Shown: positions 49,252-58,314, counted from the stretch's first letter. The stretch: DNA of 64,000 nt from Haloglomus halophilum (GCF_024298885.1 NZ_CP101166.1:1612001-1676000), one strand, 5' to 3'. Numbers and translations are program-made. Notes: generated by a model not told the origin, from the sequence alone.

Positions 49252-51330
49252 ATGAGTTTACCACTTCCCGTTTCTGTCCCGAACATGGACGACGCGAGCC
49301 GATTCCGGCCCGGATGGGCCGATCTCGCGGCGGCGGTACCGGGTGGGGTTGGTGTCCACGCAGACGGGGGGTTCGTCCACGTCTCCCCGGAGCTGGCGGC
49401 GGCGGTCGGGATCGAGGCCGACGCCCTCGTCGGCGAGCACTGGCGGTCGCTGTTCCCGTCGACGGAGGCGGACCGAATCGAGGCGGAGGCGCTCCCGCCG
49501 GCCCGGAACGGGACGGACTGGACCGGAGAGGTCCGCCTCGACGGCGGGATGCCGGCCGACCTGACGTTGTCGACGACCGAGCGGGGTGCTCTCGTGTGGC
49601 TGGTCGAGGCGTCCCCGACGCGGACCGACGGCCGGGACGGGGAACGAGCCGGCGGCCGCGATGGTCCTCCGGCCGGCGAGCGGCAGTCATCGCCGGGGGC
49701 TGTCGGGGTTCGGTCAGCCACCGAGCCCGCCTCCGCCGACACCGCCGGTTCCTGGAGCGACCCCTGGGAGGGGCGCCGGTTCGTCGAGAACGTCGTCGAC
49801 GCGCTGGACGACGTGCTGTACGTGGTCGACGAGGACGGAACACTGGTCTTCTGGAACGAGGCGCTGCGCGACCGGTTCGGCTACAGCGAGGCCGAGTTGG
49901 CGGCGCTCGACCCGGCGGATTTCCTGGTTCCTGCCGAGTCCGACGAGGTGCCCGAGGACCCGGCGGCGTTCGTCGACGTGCCGGACCGACACAACGTGGT
50001 GAACCTCGTGACGAAGGAGGGTGAGTCCATCCCCCACGAGCTCCACGGGTCGACCTATACGGACCCGGAGACCGGAGCACGCTACCGGGTCGGTATCGGC
50101 CGGGACATCACCGGCCGGCTACAGCGTGAGCGGGCGCTGAAGCGCCAGCGCGACGAACTGGCCACTCTCGACGGCATCAACGAGGTCCTGCTGGCGACCG
50201 TTCGGGAACTGGTCGGGACGGCCAGTCAGGGGGGCGTCGAGCGCCGGGTCTGCGAGCGGCTGGTGGCCTCGGACCGCTACCGGTTCGCCTGGGTCGGCGA
50301 GCGAGAACTCGACGGCGACCGGATCGTCCCCCGCGTGACCGCCGGCGAGGGCGACGGCTACCTGGACTCGGTCACACACACCGTCGACGAGGACGAGCGG
50401 GGGACGTCCGACGAACCGGTTGGCGCGGCGCTCCGGACCGGCGAGATACAGGTCGCCGACGCTGTCGCCCCCGATTTCGAGCACCGGGCGGTGGCACGCG
50501 AGCGGGACTTCGAGTCCGTGGCCGCCGTCCCGCTCCGCAGCGAGGGGACCGTCTACGGGGTACTCGTCGTCTACGCGGCCCGCGAGGGCGCGTTCACGCC
50601 CCGCGAGCGGGACGGCTTCGACGTGCTCGGACGGACCGTCGGGACCGTGATAGATGCCGCCCGGAGCCGTGAACTCCTGTTCGCCGACGCCGTCGTCGAA
50701 CTGGAGTTCCGGGTCGACGGCGGCGTGCTCGTCCCGGTCGCCGCCGAGGCGGACTGTGAACTGGAGCTGGAGGGGTATGTCCCGTCGGGCGAGGCGTGGG
50801 TGGTCTACTGCGCGGTCGACGGGGCGCCCCCCGACGACGTGGCCGCCGCCGCTGGGGCGGACCCTCGCGTCGAACGCGCCCGGACGGTCACCGCGGCTGA
50901 CGGCGGCCGGGTCGAACTGCTCGCCGGGGAGGCGTCGCTGCTGCACGCGGTCGAGGCCGCCGGGGCGACCGTCCGGACGGTCGTCGCGGGCCCCGACGGT
51001 GCCGACCTCGTCATCGAGGCGCCGGTCGACGCCGACGTGCGCGACCTGATCGGGACCGTCCAGGAGACCTTCCCGGACCTGGCCCTCGTCGCGCGCCGGG
51101 AGCGCGACCGCGAGGTGACCACCGTCGGCCGCCCCGGCGGCCTGCTCGACGCGCTCACCGGCCGCCAGCGGGAGGCACTGGAGGCGGCCTACCGGGCGGG
51201 CTACTTCGCGTGGCCGCGCGAGAGTACCGCCGAGGAGGTCGCGTCGTCGCTCGGCCTCGCCGCGCCGACGCTCCACGGGCACCTCCGGAAGGCCCAGCGG
51301 ACCATCCTGGCCGCGCTGCTGGACGACTGA
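49252..51330 (+). CDS. PAS/GAF-domain bat-type regulator
   Basis: A 692-residue sensor-regulator. One PAS-like domain at about 15-110 (ADGGFVHVSPELAAAVGIEA), a second PAS/PAC at about 180-290 (VDALDDVLYVVDEDGTLVFW ... RYRVGIGRDITGRLQRERAL), a GAF domain at about 320-470 (ESVAAVPLRSEGTVYGVLVV), then a bacterioopsin-activator C-terminal domain and HTH (LTGRQREALEAAYRAGYFAW ... SLGLAAPTLHGHLRKAQRTI). It is a one-component signal-sensing transcription factor like Bat. The start may be 49252 or Met at 49285. A triple 11-bp direct repeat (CTGTCGCCCCG) sits just before it at about 49204-49236. Confidence 0.9.
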   Translation: MSLPLPVSVPNMDDASRFRPGWADLAAAVPGGVGVHADGGFVHVSPELAAAVGIEADALVGEHWRSLFPSTEADRIEAEALPPARNGTDWTGEVRLDGGMPADLTLSTTERGALVWLVEASPTRTDGRDGERAGGRDGPPAGERQSSPGAVGVRSATEPASADTAGSWSDPWEGRRFVENVVDALDDVLYVVDEDGTLVFWNEALRDRFGYSEAELAALDPADFLVPAESDEVPEDPAAFVDVPDRHNVVNLVTKEGESIPHELHGSTYTDPETGARYRVGIGRDITGRLQRERALKRQRDELATLDGINEVLLATVRELVGTASQGGVERRVCERLVASDRYRFAWVGERELDGDRIVPRVTAGEGDGYLDSVTHTVDEDERGTSDEPVGAALRTGEIQVADAVAPDFEHRAVARERDFESVAAVPLRSEGTVYGVLVVYAAREGAFTPRERDGFDVLGRTVGTVIDAARSRELLFADAVVELEFRVDGGVLVPVAAEADCELELEGYVPSGEAWVVYCAVDGAPPDDVAAAAGADPRVERARTVTAADGGRVELLAGEASLLHAVEAAGATVRTVVAGPDGADLVIEAPVDADVRDLIGTVQETFPDLALVARRERDREVTTVGRPGGLLDALTGRQREALEAAYRAGYFAWPRESTAEEVASSLGLAAPTLHGHLRKAQRTILAALLDD

Positions 51331-51453
51331 CGGGCGGAGAGGCGAAGGCACCGCGGGGACGCCGGTGCGGGTGGCGGCGGGGCGGACGATAGCGGGCCGG
51401 TCACCGTCGTCCGGAGTCCCGTCCTCGTCGACGGCTGGTTGGAGCAGGAGCCG

Positions 51454-52638
51454 TCAGTCCGCCGTGGACCTCTCGCCGCCACCGGCGGCGTCGGTGCTGT
51501 CGACCTGCCGTTCGAGCGCCGCCAGCCGCTCGCGAAGCGCCTCGTTCTCGGTTGCCAGTTCCTCGATGCGCTCGTCCTGCTTCTCGATGCGCTCGTCTTG
51601 CTCTTCGATACGGTTCTCCTTCTCCTCGACGCGCTCGGCGAGGCCCTGTATCGCGGCCAGTGCGACCCCGTCGGCGTCGACGTTCGCGATGCGGTCGGTG
51701 TCGGCGCCGAGGCCGAAGGCGTCGTGGAACTCGCCCGCCATCGGGCCCATGTGGGTGGCGTCGGCCTCGGCGTCGTACTCCCAGGTCGACACGTCGAGGG
51801 ACTCGACGCCGTCGAGCACGCCCTGCGGGTCGACCGGTTGGACGTTCGACTTGGCGCTGGCGGCGCTCAGCGAGGACCACGAGCCACTGCCCGCGGAGAG
51901 CCGGACGCCCGCCGAGGCGTCGCTGGCGGAGAAAATCGTGACGCCGCCGCCCGCCTGGAACACCATCTGATTGGCCTGGGTCGCCTGGACCGTCCGCCGG
52001 GTCCCGTCGCCCCAGACGAAGCTCCCGTCCTCCGACGCGTCCGCCTGGCGACCGGCGGCGAAGCTGAAACGCCCGCTCGCCGTGTTGCTCTTCCCACCGG
52101 GGACCGTCGCGAACCCGTTCTCGATCTCCTGGATGCTACTGGCCCCCTGCTGTGGGGACCCCCCGTCGGTCGTGTTGTTCGCACCGCCGCAGACCACGTC
52201 GCCGAACCCGCCGGCCTCGTTCCTGCTTCCGCCCCCGATGGCGGAACTCCTGCCGTCGGCACCATTGAAGCTTCCGCCCGCGACCGTCGCCCCGCCGGCC
52301 GCCCTGTTCTCCCCGCCGCCGCTGATGGTCGCCCCCTCGCCGTTGAGGCTGTTCTGGTAGCCGAAGGCGATACCGGGGGTGTTGCTCTGTGCCGGCGCCC
52401 GATACCGTGCCAGCGCCAGCGCCGGGAGCCAGTTCTCCCCGTCACCGATGGAGACGACGCCGGTATCCGTGGCGAGGAACTTCGCGCCGTCGACCGGCTC
52501 GTAGTTCGAGCGGTTCGCTTCCTCGTCGCGGATCTCGATGTCGGTGTCGTACTGCCGGAAGTTCTCGTTCAGCGGCTGGTGCCAGTCGGTCGCGCCCTCC
52601 TCGGGTATGTTGTAGGAGTGATTGGGTGTCTCGGGCAT
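51454..52638 (-). CDS. Tail-fibre-like protein with YadA-type head repeats and S74 chaperone domain
   Basis: A 394-residue protein with no signal peptide. Residues about 80-240 contain YadA/collar-like repeats (FGYQNSLNGEGATISGGGEN, TVPGGKSNTASGRFSFAAGR, ADASEDGSFVWGDG). From residue 258, SAASAKSN aligns with the SDxRxKxN catalytic core of S74 intramolecular chaperones: Ser258 and Lys263 are kept, D and R are not. Then follow STWEYDAEADATHMGPMAGE and LGADTDRIANVDADGVALAA. The C-terminus is a coiled coil (ERVEEKENRIEEQDERIEKQ). It should trimerise and may self-cleave. S74 proteins are typical of phage tails; a cell-surface or viral origin is open. Confidence 0.85.
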   Translation of the reverse strand: MPETPNHSYNIPEEGATDWHQPLNENFRQYDTDIEIRDEEANRSNYEPVDGAKFLATDTGVVSIGDGENWLPALALARYRAPAQSNTPGIAFGYQNSLNGEGATISGGGENRAAGGATVAGGSFNGADGRSSAIGGGSRNEAGGFGDVVCGGANNTTDGGSPQQGASSIQEIENGFATVPGGKSNTASGRFSFAAGRQADASEDGSFVWGDGTRRTVQATQANQMVFQAGGGVTIFSASDASAGVRLSAGSGSWSSLSAASAKSNVQPVDPQGVLDGVESLDVSTWEYDAEADATHMGPMAGEFHDAFGLGADTDRIANVDADGVALAAIQGLAERVEEKENRIEEQDERIEKQDERIEELATENEALRERLAALERQVDSTDAAGGGERSTAD

Positions 52639-52658
52639 GTGTCAGTCGATGCGTCGCG

Positions 52659-53111
52659 TCACGGGGCGACGCCCCCGTAGCCGTACTCGCCGTACGTCTG
52701 CTCACCGTAGTCGCCCTCGGGCCGACCCGTCGGTGTCGCCGTCCGGGGGGATGTGTCGGTCGGCGTCGTCGTGTCGGTGGGTGTGTCCGCTGGTGTCGCC
52801 GTCTGGGTGTCCATCGGCGTGTCGGTCGGCCGGTCCGTCTCCGGCTTCCCGGTGGTCGTCGCCCGGGGCTTCGCCGTCGGACTGGCTGTCGCCGTCGGTG
52901 TCGGCGTCGCGGTTGCCGTCCCGCCGTAGCCGTACGTCGTCGGGCTCGGCGTGGACTCGGCGTCACTGTCGTCACTGGTGTCGTTGCCACCGCCGTCGCC
53001 GCCGTCGCCGTCTCCCCCGCGGAGGCCGGAACAGCCGGCCGTCGCCGCCGTCACGAGCAGCGAGGCCGTCCCCAGCAGCGTTCGTCGGTCGATGTCGAGT
53101 CTGTCGTCCAT
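52659..53111 (-). CDS. Thr/Pro-rich Tat lipoprotein
   Basis: A 150-residue lipoprotein: signal DRRTLLGTASLLVTAATAGC, then a Gly/Asp linker and a low-complexity stalk of Thr-Pro-Ala-Asp repeats (ATATPTPTATASPTAKPRAT, PADTPTDTTTPTDTSPRTAT), ending YGEQTYGEYGYGGVAP. The stalk is probably O-glycosylated and extends from the cell surface. It lies 20 nt upstream of the tail-fibre-like gene, so the two are an operon; the lipoprotein might anchor the trimer. Confidence 0.78.
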   Translation of the reverse strand: MDDRLDIDRRTLLGTASLLVTAATAGCSGLRGGDGDGGDGGGNDTSDDSDAESTPSPTTYGYGGTATATPTPTATASPTAKPRATTTGKPETDRPTDTPMDTQTATPADTPTDTTTPTDTSPRTATPTGRPEGDYGEQTYGEYGYGGVAP

Positions 53112-53627
53112 GTATCGGATATCGTGATTGTCGTCGGTCGGTGCGCCTTGCCTGTGTGCGGGGCGAGGGTGGGGGACAGGGACTCCTGGCATCGGAGGGC
53201 TCAGACGACGGCTGAGTGAGCATATCCTGGACGGCATGGCCCCCACAGCCATCCCTGCCGGGAGCGGTCACGCCCCCGTCACCCCGAAACTGTGCGTGCG
53301 AAGGAAGCACATCCCGAGGTCATGCGGACCGGCTTTCAACCCGGACGCTATGCACGTAGGGCCGGCGGCGTGGTCGGGGCGTTGTCCCCGGGCGGCTGTA
53401 CGGCAGGGACACTCCGCTAATCACCGTACAGGCCTCGTGACGATCGCACCCGAGGGCGCGCACTCCCCATTACACAGCACGCACGTCACCGAGTCAGTCT
53501 CGCCGGGTTCGAGCGGGGTTCCGTGAACACTGTGCTCGTCGGTCGGAGCCGTAGCTCGTCGGGTATCTCGTCGGTCGGGTCTGGGTATCGCTTCCCGGAC
53601 CCGGCCACGGTTCGACTGGAGAAGGAG
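53112..53627. other. Intergenic region without supported gene
   Basis: 516 nt between the lipoprotein and tRNA-Tyr. Codon pattern is poor in all frames. The only hint is a minus-strand frame around 53425-53540 ending TDSVTCVLCNGECAPSG, with a CxxCxxxC, but no start codon fits close to it; it could be a decayed or tiny zinc-finger gene. Confidence 0.4.
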
Positions 53628-53701
53628 TCCGCCCTCCCCGATTTGAACGGGGGACAAGTCGATCTACAGTCGACTGCTCTACCAGTCTGAGCTAAGGGCG
53701 G
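53628..53701 (-). tRNA. tRNA-Tyr (GTA)
   Basis: 74 nt, no intron, no encoded CCA. The acceptor 5' strand CCGCCCT (53701-53695) pairs with 3' strand AGGGCGG (53635-53629); discriminator A at 53628. The D-arm is GCTC...GAGC, the anticodon arm GTCGA-CTGTAGA-TCGAC gives anticodon GTA, and the T-arm is CCCCG-TTCAAAT-CGGGG. The C1 start and A73 are archaeal tRNA-Tyr identity features. It is followed downstream by the gene-poor region. Confidence 0.96.
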
Positions 53702-53727
53702 GCACGCGGAACTGGGCCGGTCGCGGA

Positions 53728-53735
53728 CTTAATCG
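53728..53735 (-). promoter_or_regulatory. Promoter of tRNA-Tyr
   Basis: CGATTAAG on the minus strand, within GGATGATAACGATTAAGTCC, is a TATA-like element 26 nt upstream of the tRNA 5' end at 53701, the usual distance for an archaeal tRNA promoter. Confidence 0.6.
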
Positions 53736-53825
53736 TTATCATCCCGTGAGGGCGTGGGGCGTGGGCACACGGTGTCCGACAGCGTGCGTGTCGACGCCGT
53801 CTGTCGGTGTGTCCGACTCTGGCGG

Positions 53826-53839
53826 CAGACGGTCGTCTG
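53826..53839 (+). promoter_or_regulatory. Palindromic site CAGACG-GT-CGTCTG (copy 1)
   Basis: Perfect arms around GT; the core AGACGGTCGTCT is identical to that at 54662-54673 before cdrS. It lies 45 nt before the GTG start of the ribbon-helix-helix/zinc-ribbon gene. A shared operator for the two regulators is likely. Confidence 0.65.
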
Positions 53840-53884
53840 ACGCACGCGAAGGTTGATGTACCGTGACACACAACGTCGGACAAC

Positions 53885-54427
53885 GTGAGCAAGATAACGT
53901 TCCGGGCCGACGACGACCTCGTGGCCCAGCTGGAGGAGTTCGACGCCTCCAAGAGCGAGGTCATGCGCGAGGCGCTCCGCGAGTACCTCGGGGAGCCGAC
54001 CGGGACGTCCGTCGACACGTCCGACGCCGCCGAGGTGGCCGACGCCGGAACGCTCGACGAGCTGGTCGCCGAGCGGGTCGATGCCATCATCACGGACCGG
54101 CTGGAGGGCTACCGGCCGCCCACCGAGAGCCAGGATATCAACGTAAACATCTCTCTCGACGGCGAATCCGGGGCGAACGCCACCGCGGAGGGTGGTGAGC
54201 GTAACACGGTGTCCACGGAGGGTGCAAACGAGCCCGAGTCGGGGGAGAAGCCGTGTGCCCAATGTGGCGAGAATCTCACGCAGGACCACGTTTACTGCCC
54301 GAACTGTGGTGAGAAGGCGAGCCACCGCGTGTTCTGCGAGTGCGGTGACGAGCTCCGCTCGGACTGGGCGTTCTGCCCGTCCTGCGGCCGTCGGACGACA
54401 GCGGCGGACGTGTTGGACAGTCCGTAA
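53885..54427 (+). CDS. Ribbon-helix-helix regulator with double zinc ribbon
   Basis: A 180-residue protein. Residues 1-40 (SKITFRADDDLVAQLEEFDA, SKSEVMREALREYLG) form a CopG/ribbon-helix-helix DNA-binding fold. A flexible acidic linker follows, then two zinc-ribbon modules: CAQCGENLTQDHVYCPNCGE and CECGDELRSDWAFCPSCGRR. The GTG start at 53885 gives the RHH fold directly. It lies 350 nt upstream of cdrS-ftsZ2 with a palindrome common to both, so it may belong to the cell-division control circuit. Confidence 0.86.
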   Translation: MSKITFRADDDLVAQLEEFDASKSEVMREALREYLGEPTGTSVDTSDAAEVADAGTLDELVAERVDAIITDRLEGYRPPTESQDINVNISLDGESGANATAEGGERNTVSTEGANEPESGEKPCAQCGENLTQDHVYCPNCGEKASHRVFCECGDELRSDWAFCPSCGRRTTAADVLDSP

Positions 54428-54785
54428 ACAGTGGGAAAACGCGCTCTGATGGATGTTTTCGAGGTAATCGGCCGTATCCTTGCTGGTAAACTGTCCGTCG
54501 ATAGCCGGTCGTGTCTGCCCGGTCAGCGGGATTCGACGCCGCTCTCTGATGCTGTAAACGCTTATTTCGGCCGCCTTAACCCAGTTTACGCGATTGTGCG
54601 ACGAGCGTCATACGCTCGCAGAAAGGTTTAAGTGATAGCCGTCTATGCATACTTCTGCGTAAGACGGTCGTCTTACAGCGCGGGTGGTCGGATTACATCC
54701 GGCCGCTGTCGTGCGATTTCGCGCTGTACGACGCATGCGGGTGTGTGCCGCACGCCGTCTTACCGACCAACAAGGGAGCAATACA
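54428..54785 (+). promoter_or_regulatory. Upstream region of cdrS-ftsZ2
   Basis: 358 nt with AT-richer patches and no gene. AGGTTTAAGTGATAG (about 54622-54636) could be the cdrS TATA box, which would put the transcription start next to the palindrome at 54659-54676. GTAAACGCTTATTTCGG and a later GTTTAC (about 54553-54592) are an inverted repeat. The remaining leader before ATG 54786 would be about 130 nt, long for a haloarchaeal gene. Confidence 0.5.
54659..54676 (+). promoter_or_regulatory. Palindromic site GTAAGACG-GT-CGTCTTAC (copy 2)
   Basis: Perfect 8-bp arms around GT, sharing the 12-bp core AGACGGTCGTCT with the site at 53826-53839. It lies about 25-30 nt after a TATA-like TTTAAG, at the likely transcription start of cdrS-ftsZ2, a position suited to repression. 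Confidence 0.68.
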
Positions 54786-54962
54786 ATGGAGCGTGTGACA
54801 CTACGGATTCCGAAGCAGCAGATCGAAGAGGTCGAGCGAATGGTCGATACGGGGGAGTTCCCCAACCGGAGCGAGGCGATCCGGTCGGCCGTTCGTGAGA
54901 TGTTGAATGAACACGAGGATACCGACCGGGCCAGCGACCGGCGCGGCTGGGCCAAGGTGTAG
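54786..54962 (+). CDS. cdrS: CdrS, ribbon-helix-helix cell division regulator
   Basis: A 58-residue RHH protein ([40 protein letters not shown]). Directly upstream of ftsZ2 (stop 3 nt before its ATG), as in other haloarchaea where CdrS is known to control division genes and the switch between growth and division. ATG 54786 follows GGAGCAATACA, with a GGAG ribosome-binding match 7-10 nt upstream. Confidence 0.92.
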   Translation: MERVTLRIPKQQIEEVERMVDTGEFPNRSEAIRSAVREMLNEHEDTDRASDRRGWAKV

Positions 54963-54965
54963 ACG

Positions 54966-56141
54966 ATGCAGGACATCGTCAACTCCGCTCTGGAGAACGC
55001 CGAGGCCGAGTCCCGCGAGATGGACGACGGCGACGGTGCCAGTGACTTCGGTGACCCGCGGATCGTCATCGTCGGAGCTGGTGGCGCCGGGAACAACACG
55101 GTCAACCGGCTCTACAACATCGGCGTCGAGGGCGCCGAGACCATCGCCATCAACACGGACAAGCAGCACCTGCAGATGATCGAGGCCGACACGAAGATCC
55201 TCGTCGGCAAGTCCCTCACCAACGGGCTCGGGGCCGGTGGCGACCCCTCGATGGGCGAGCGCGCCACCGAGATGGCCCAGGGCACCGTCAAGGAGGTCAT
55301 CGGCGACGCCGACCTCGTCTTCGTCACCGCCGGCATGGGTGGCGGGACGGGTACCGGCGCGGCGCCGGTGGTCTCGAAGATCGCGAAGGAGCAGGGCGCC
55401 ATCGTCGTCGGCATGGTGTCGACGCCGTTCAACGTCGAGCGTGCCCGCACGGTGAAGGCCGAGGAGGGCCTCGAGAAGCTGCGGAACGAGGCCGACTCCA
55501 TCATCGTGCTGGACAACAACCGCCTGCTCGACTACGTGCCCAACCTGCCCATCGGCAAGGCGTTCTCCGTGATGGACCAGATCATCGCCGAGACCGTCAA
55601 GGGCATCTCCGAGACCATCACCCAGCCGAGCCTCATCAACCTGGACTACGCGGACATGACGTCAATCATGAACCAGGGTGGTGTGGCAGTGATGCTCGTG
55701 GGCGAGACCCAGGACAAGAACAAGACCGAGGAGGTCGTCAACGACGCGATGGAGCACCCGCTCCTCGACGTCGACTATCGGGGCGCCTCCGGCGGGCTCG
55801 TCCACATCACGGGCGGCCCCGACCTCACGCTGAAAGAGGCCGAGGGTATCGCCCAGCGCATCACCGAGCGCCTCGAGGCCTCGGCGAACGTCATCTGGGG
55901 CGCGCGCATCCAGGACGAGTACAAGGGCAAGGTGCGGGTCATGGCCATCATGACCGGCGTCCAGTCCGCCCAGGTGCTCGGCCCGACGACCCAGAAGCAG
56001 GCCGATGCCTCGCGCGCGGCCATCGAGGGCGACGCGGTCCAGGAGTCCACCGGCGCGGACACCTTCGGCGTCGGCGAGACCGACGGCGGCAAGCCCGAGG
56101 TCGAGGGCGAGAAGAACAACGGTCTGGACGTTATCCGATAG
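54966..56141 (+). CDS. ftsZ2: Cell division GTPase FtsZ2
   Basis: A 391-residue tubulin/FtsZ homolog. GTP-binding loops: [15 protein letters not shown] (T1-like), the tubulin signature [13 protein letters not shown] (T4), and [13 protein letters not shown]. The T7 catalytic loop reads NLDYADM. The N-terminal extension of about 30 residues is acidic. Haloarchaea have FtsZ1 and FtsZ2, and FtsZ2 drives constriction of the division ring; genomic context (cdrS immediately upstream) identifies this as FtsZ2. The C-terminal 45 residues are a variable acidic tail. Confidence 0.97.
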   Translation: MQDIVNSALENAEAESREMDDGDGASDFGDPRIVIVGAGGAGNNTVNRLYNIGVEGAETIAINTDKQHLQMIEADTKILVGKSLTNGLGAGGDPSMGERATEMAQGTVKEVIGDADLVFVTAGMGGGTGTGAAPVVSKIAKEQGAIVVGMVSTPFNVERARTVKAEEGLEKLRNEADSIIVLDNNRLLDYVPNLPIGKAFSVMDQIIAETVKGISETITQPSLINLDYADMTSIMNQGGVAVMLVGETQDKNKTEEVVNDAMEHPLLDVDYRGASGGLVHITGGPDLTLKEAEGIAQRITERLEASANVIWGARIQDEYKGKVRVMAIMTGVQSAQVLGPTTQKQADASRAAIEGDAVQESTGADTFGVGETDGGKPEVEGEKNNGLDVIR

Positions 56142-56305
56142 ATACGGATACCGATAGTTTTCTTTCGGCTGTATACGCGGACTGGAGCAGCTGCTAAGCT
56201 GGTTCCTCGGTCCCAATGTCGGTAGAATCGTCTGACAGGTGTTGGCTCATCGTCGGACGCCGCCATCCGAGGCGTTAAGCGGTTCCTGCCCCTGATTCGG
56301 GACGA
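56142..56305 (+). terminator. T-rich terminator candidate after ftsZ2
   Basis: TAGTTTTCTTTC (about 56155-56166) lies 15-25 nt after the ftsZ2 stop codon. Oligo-T tracts act as intrinsic terminators in archaea. The rest of the gap to 56306 holds no gene. Confidence 0.45.
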
Positions 56306-56989
56306 ATGTACAGGCTGGTGGACCCGGAGCGGACCGGGGGCCTCGCGCCGCTCGACCGACGCGTGGCACCGGGGACCAGCCTTCTCGTCGCGGGGCCGGT
56401 GATGACTCGGAAGGAGCGACTGGTCGCGGCCATCCTCGCCCCCGGCCACGCGGCGGGGGAGGGGGTCGCGATGGTCTCCACCGAGGACCACGCCGACGCT
56501 ATCGAGGACCGTTTCGCCGAGTTCGTCGATGTCGACGAGTCGCGGTTCGGGCTGGTCGATTGCACCGGCCAGTCGTCCAGCGAGGCGCTCTCGGGGTCTG
56601 GGCGCGTCCAGCACGTCTCCTCCCCGAACGACCTGACGGGGGTCGGCATCGGCATCACGCGGGCGCTGGAGTCGCTGTCAGTCCGCGGCGACGGCTACCG
56701 GCTGGGGCTCGATTCGCTGTCGACCCTGCTCGCCTACCGCTCGCCGGAGGACGTCTTCAAGTTCTGCCACGTGCTCGCGACCCGGCTGGCCAGCCTCGGC
56801 TGTGTCTCGGTGCACACGCTGGACACGGATGCCCACGACGACCGGACGGTGAACATGATCGCCCGGGCGTTCGACGGGCGCATCGACCTCCGGCAGGCAC
56901 CCGGCGAGGCGTCGCACGGTCGGCCGTACGAACTCCGGTTGCGCGGCTTCGACGGCGGGGTGGGGTGGCAGCCGGCCGCCCTGCCCTGA
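56306..56989 (+). CDS. DUF7504-like RecA-fold protein
   Basis: A 227-residue haloarchaeal protein of RAD55/KaiC-like fold: a SLLVAGPVMTRKERLVAAIL region in place of a Walker A, VAMVSTEDHADAIEDRF, GLDSLSTLLAYRSPEDVFKF in Walker B position, and VHTLDTDAHDDRT. The P-loop G-K-T/S is missing, so ATP hydrolysis is doubtful. A paralog lies at 62048-62713. Family members often sit by signalling genes. The function is unknown. Confidence 0.72.
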   Translation: MYRLVDPERTGGLAPLDRRVAPGTSLLVAGPVMTRKERLVAAILAPGHAAGEGVAMVSTEDHADAIEDRFAEFVDVDESRFGLVDCTGQSSSEALSGSGRVQHVSSPNDLTGVGIGITRALESLSVRGDGYRLGLDSLSTLLAYRSPEDVFKFCHVLATRLASLGCVSVHTLDTDAHDDRTVNMIARAFDGRIDLRQAPGEASHGRPYELRLRGFDGGVGWQPAALP

Positions 56990-57076
56990 CGGGGTCGCAG
57001 TCGTACTGTCTTCAAACACCGAACAGATACGGAGCCAGTGCTATGCGGGGCCCTCACAAACCTCCTGGGCGCGACG

Positions 57077-57220
57077 ATGTACGCGCTCTCGGTCCCCGGC
57101 ACGTCGGTCGAGTTCCCCATCGAGCCCGGGACGGGCTGGCAACGGGTCGACACCGACCCCGCCTGCGGTGAGGATTCGGTGCCGAGGGCGCCCCGGCGCG
57201 AGCGACTCGAGGACGGCTGA
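57077..57220 (+). CDS. Possible small protein
   Basis: A 47-residue frame (YALSVPGTSVEFPIEPGTGW ... PRAPRRERLEDG) with GC-rich third positions, following an AT-richer stretch (CAAACACCGAACAGATACGG). It could be a small gene or chance in GC-rich DNA; no family is recognised. Confidence 0.3.
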   Translation: MYALSVPGTSVEFPIEPGTGWQRVDTDPACGEDSVPRAPRRERLEDG

Positions 57221-57276
57221 ACCGTGGCGGTGGCGGCGCCGGCACCCGTTCAGTCGGCATCCCTGTCCGCGCCCGT

Positions 57277-58314
57277 TCAGTCCGCGTCCACGTCGCCCCC
57301 CTCCGGGAGCTCCTCGGACTCGTGGCCGGCGATGCCGGCGCCCGCGTCGTGGACGGACTCGACCAGTGCGCATTTCCGACAGACCGCGCGCGTGGTCGGC
57401 GCACCACAGCGATCGCACTCGCCGGTACGCTCCGCGCCGCGGTCCCGCGCCTCGGCGGCCAGCCGCGCCAGTTCCTCGTAGCCCGACATCACCGAGTGGC
57501 GCGTCCCGGGGTGGTCGTCTTCCAGCGCGAGCAGGTGCTCCTGTATCTCCCCGCGATAGGCCTCGCTCGCGTGTGGGCACTCGGCCATGTGGACCGGCAG
57601 GTCCCGGAGGTGGGCGTACAGCGCGACCTCCTTCTCGGGTACGTCGCGGAGCGGTTTGGCGCGCGGGACGAACGGCCCGTCCACGGCGTCGGTGCTCTCG
57701 CGCTCGTCGAGCGGGCCGAGCGAGGCCGCCCAGTGGCGCGCCATCTGGTTCACGTCGCCGGAGAACAGGTTCATCAGCGCTGTCTGGGCCTCGTCGTCGA
57801 GGTTGTGGCCCGTCAGCAGCAGGTCGGCGTCGAGGTCGGCGGCGTACTCGGAGAGCAGGTCCCGACGGAAGACGCCACAGTACGCGCAGGGGGCCATCCC
57901 CTCCGGGTCCTCGGCGGCCACGTCGTCCATCTCCAGGCCGAACTCCTCGGCGTAGGAGACGACCTCGTGGGCGATGTCCAGGTCCTCGGCCAGCTCGAGA
58001 CAGGCGTCGAGCGAGGCGTCCCGGTACCCCTCGATCCCCTCGTGGATGGTGAGCGCGACGAGTTCGATGCGCGGGTCCTCACGGAACGTCTCGTGGAGGA
58101 CGGTGGTGAGGACGACGCTGTCCTTCCCGCCCGAGAGGCCGACGAGCCACGTCGCCGGGTCCTCGGGCGTCGCGTCCGACGGGACCAGCGCGTCCTCGCG
58201 GACCCGCGAGCGGACCCGCGATTCGACGGAGCGTCGGAGATGTTCCCCACAGAGGTGGAGTCCCGAGTACGCGAGGTGCGTCACCGCGTCCGCCGGACAC
58301 TTGTCGCACTGCAT
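57277..58314 (-). CDS. ncsA: tRNA 2-thiolation protein NcsA (PP-loop ATPase)
   Basis: A 345-residue Ncs6/CtuA-type enzyme that adenylates U34 of tRNAs for sulfur insertion. N-terminal zinc finger CDKCPADAVTHLAYSGLHLC, PP-loop motif VGLSGGKDSVVL, CAYCGVFRRDLLSEYAADLD and TGHNLDDEAQTALMNLFSGD, and a C-terminal zinc finger CDRCGAPTTRAVCRKCAL. In haloarchaea the sulfur comes from the ubiquitin-like SAMP2 after E1 (UbaA) activation. The last 30 residues are an acidic tail. Confidence 0.94.
   Translation of the reverse strand: MQCDKCPADAVTHLAYSGLHLCGEHLRRSVESRVRSRVREDALVPSDATPEDPATWLVGLSGGKDSVVLTTVLHETFREDPRIELVALTIHEGIEGYRDASLDACLELAEDLDIAHEVVSYAEEFGLEMDDVAAEDPEGMAPCAYCGVFRRDLLSEYAADLDADLLLTGHNLDDEAQTALMNLFSGDVNQMARHWAASLGPLDERESTDAVDGPFVPRAKPLRDVPEKEVALYAHLRDLPVHMAECPHASEAYRGEIQEHLLALEDDHPGTRHSVMSGYEELARLAAEARDRGAERTGECDRCGAPTTRAVCRKCALVESVHDAGAGIAGHESEELPEGGDVDAD

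Noticed and set aside
53421..53657. Minus-strand frame with CVLCNGEC
   Set aside because: Overlaps tRNA-Tyr at its start, and no plausible start codon lies close to the Cys cluster.
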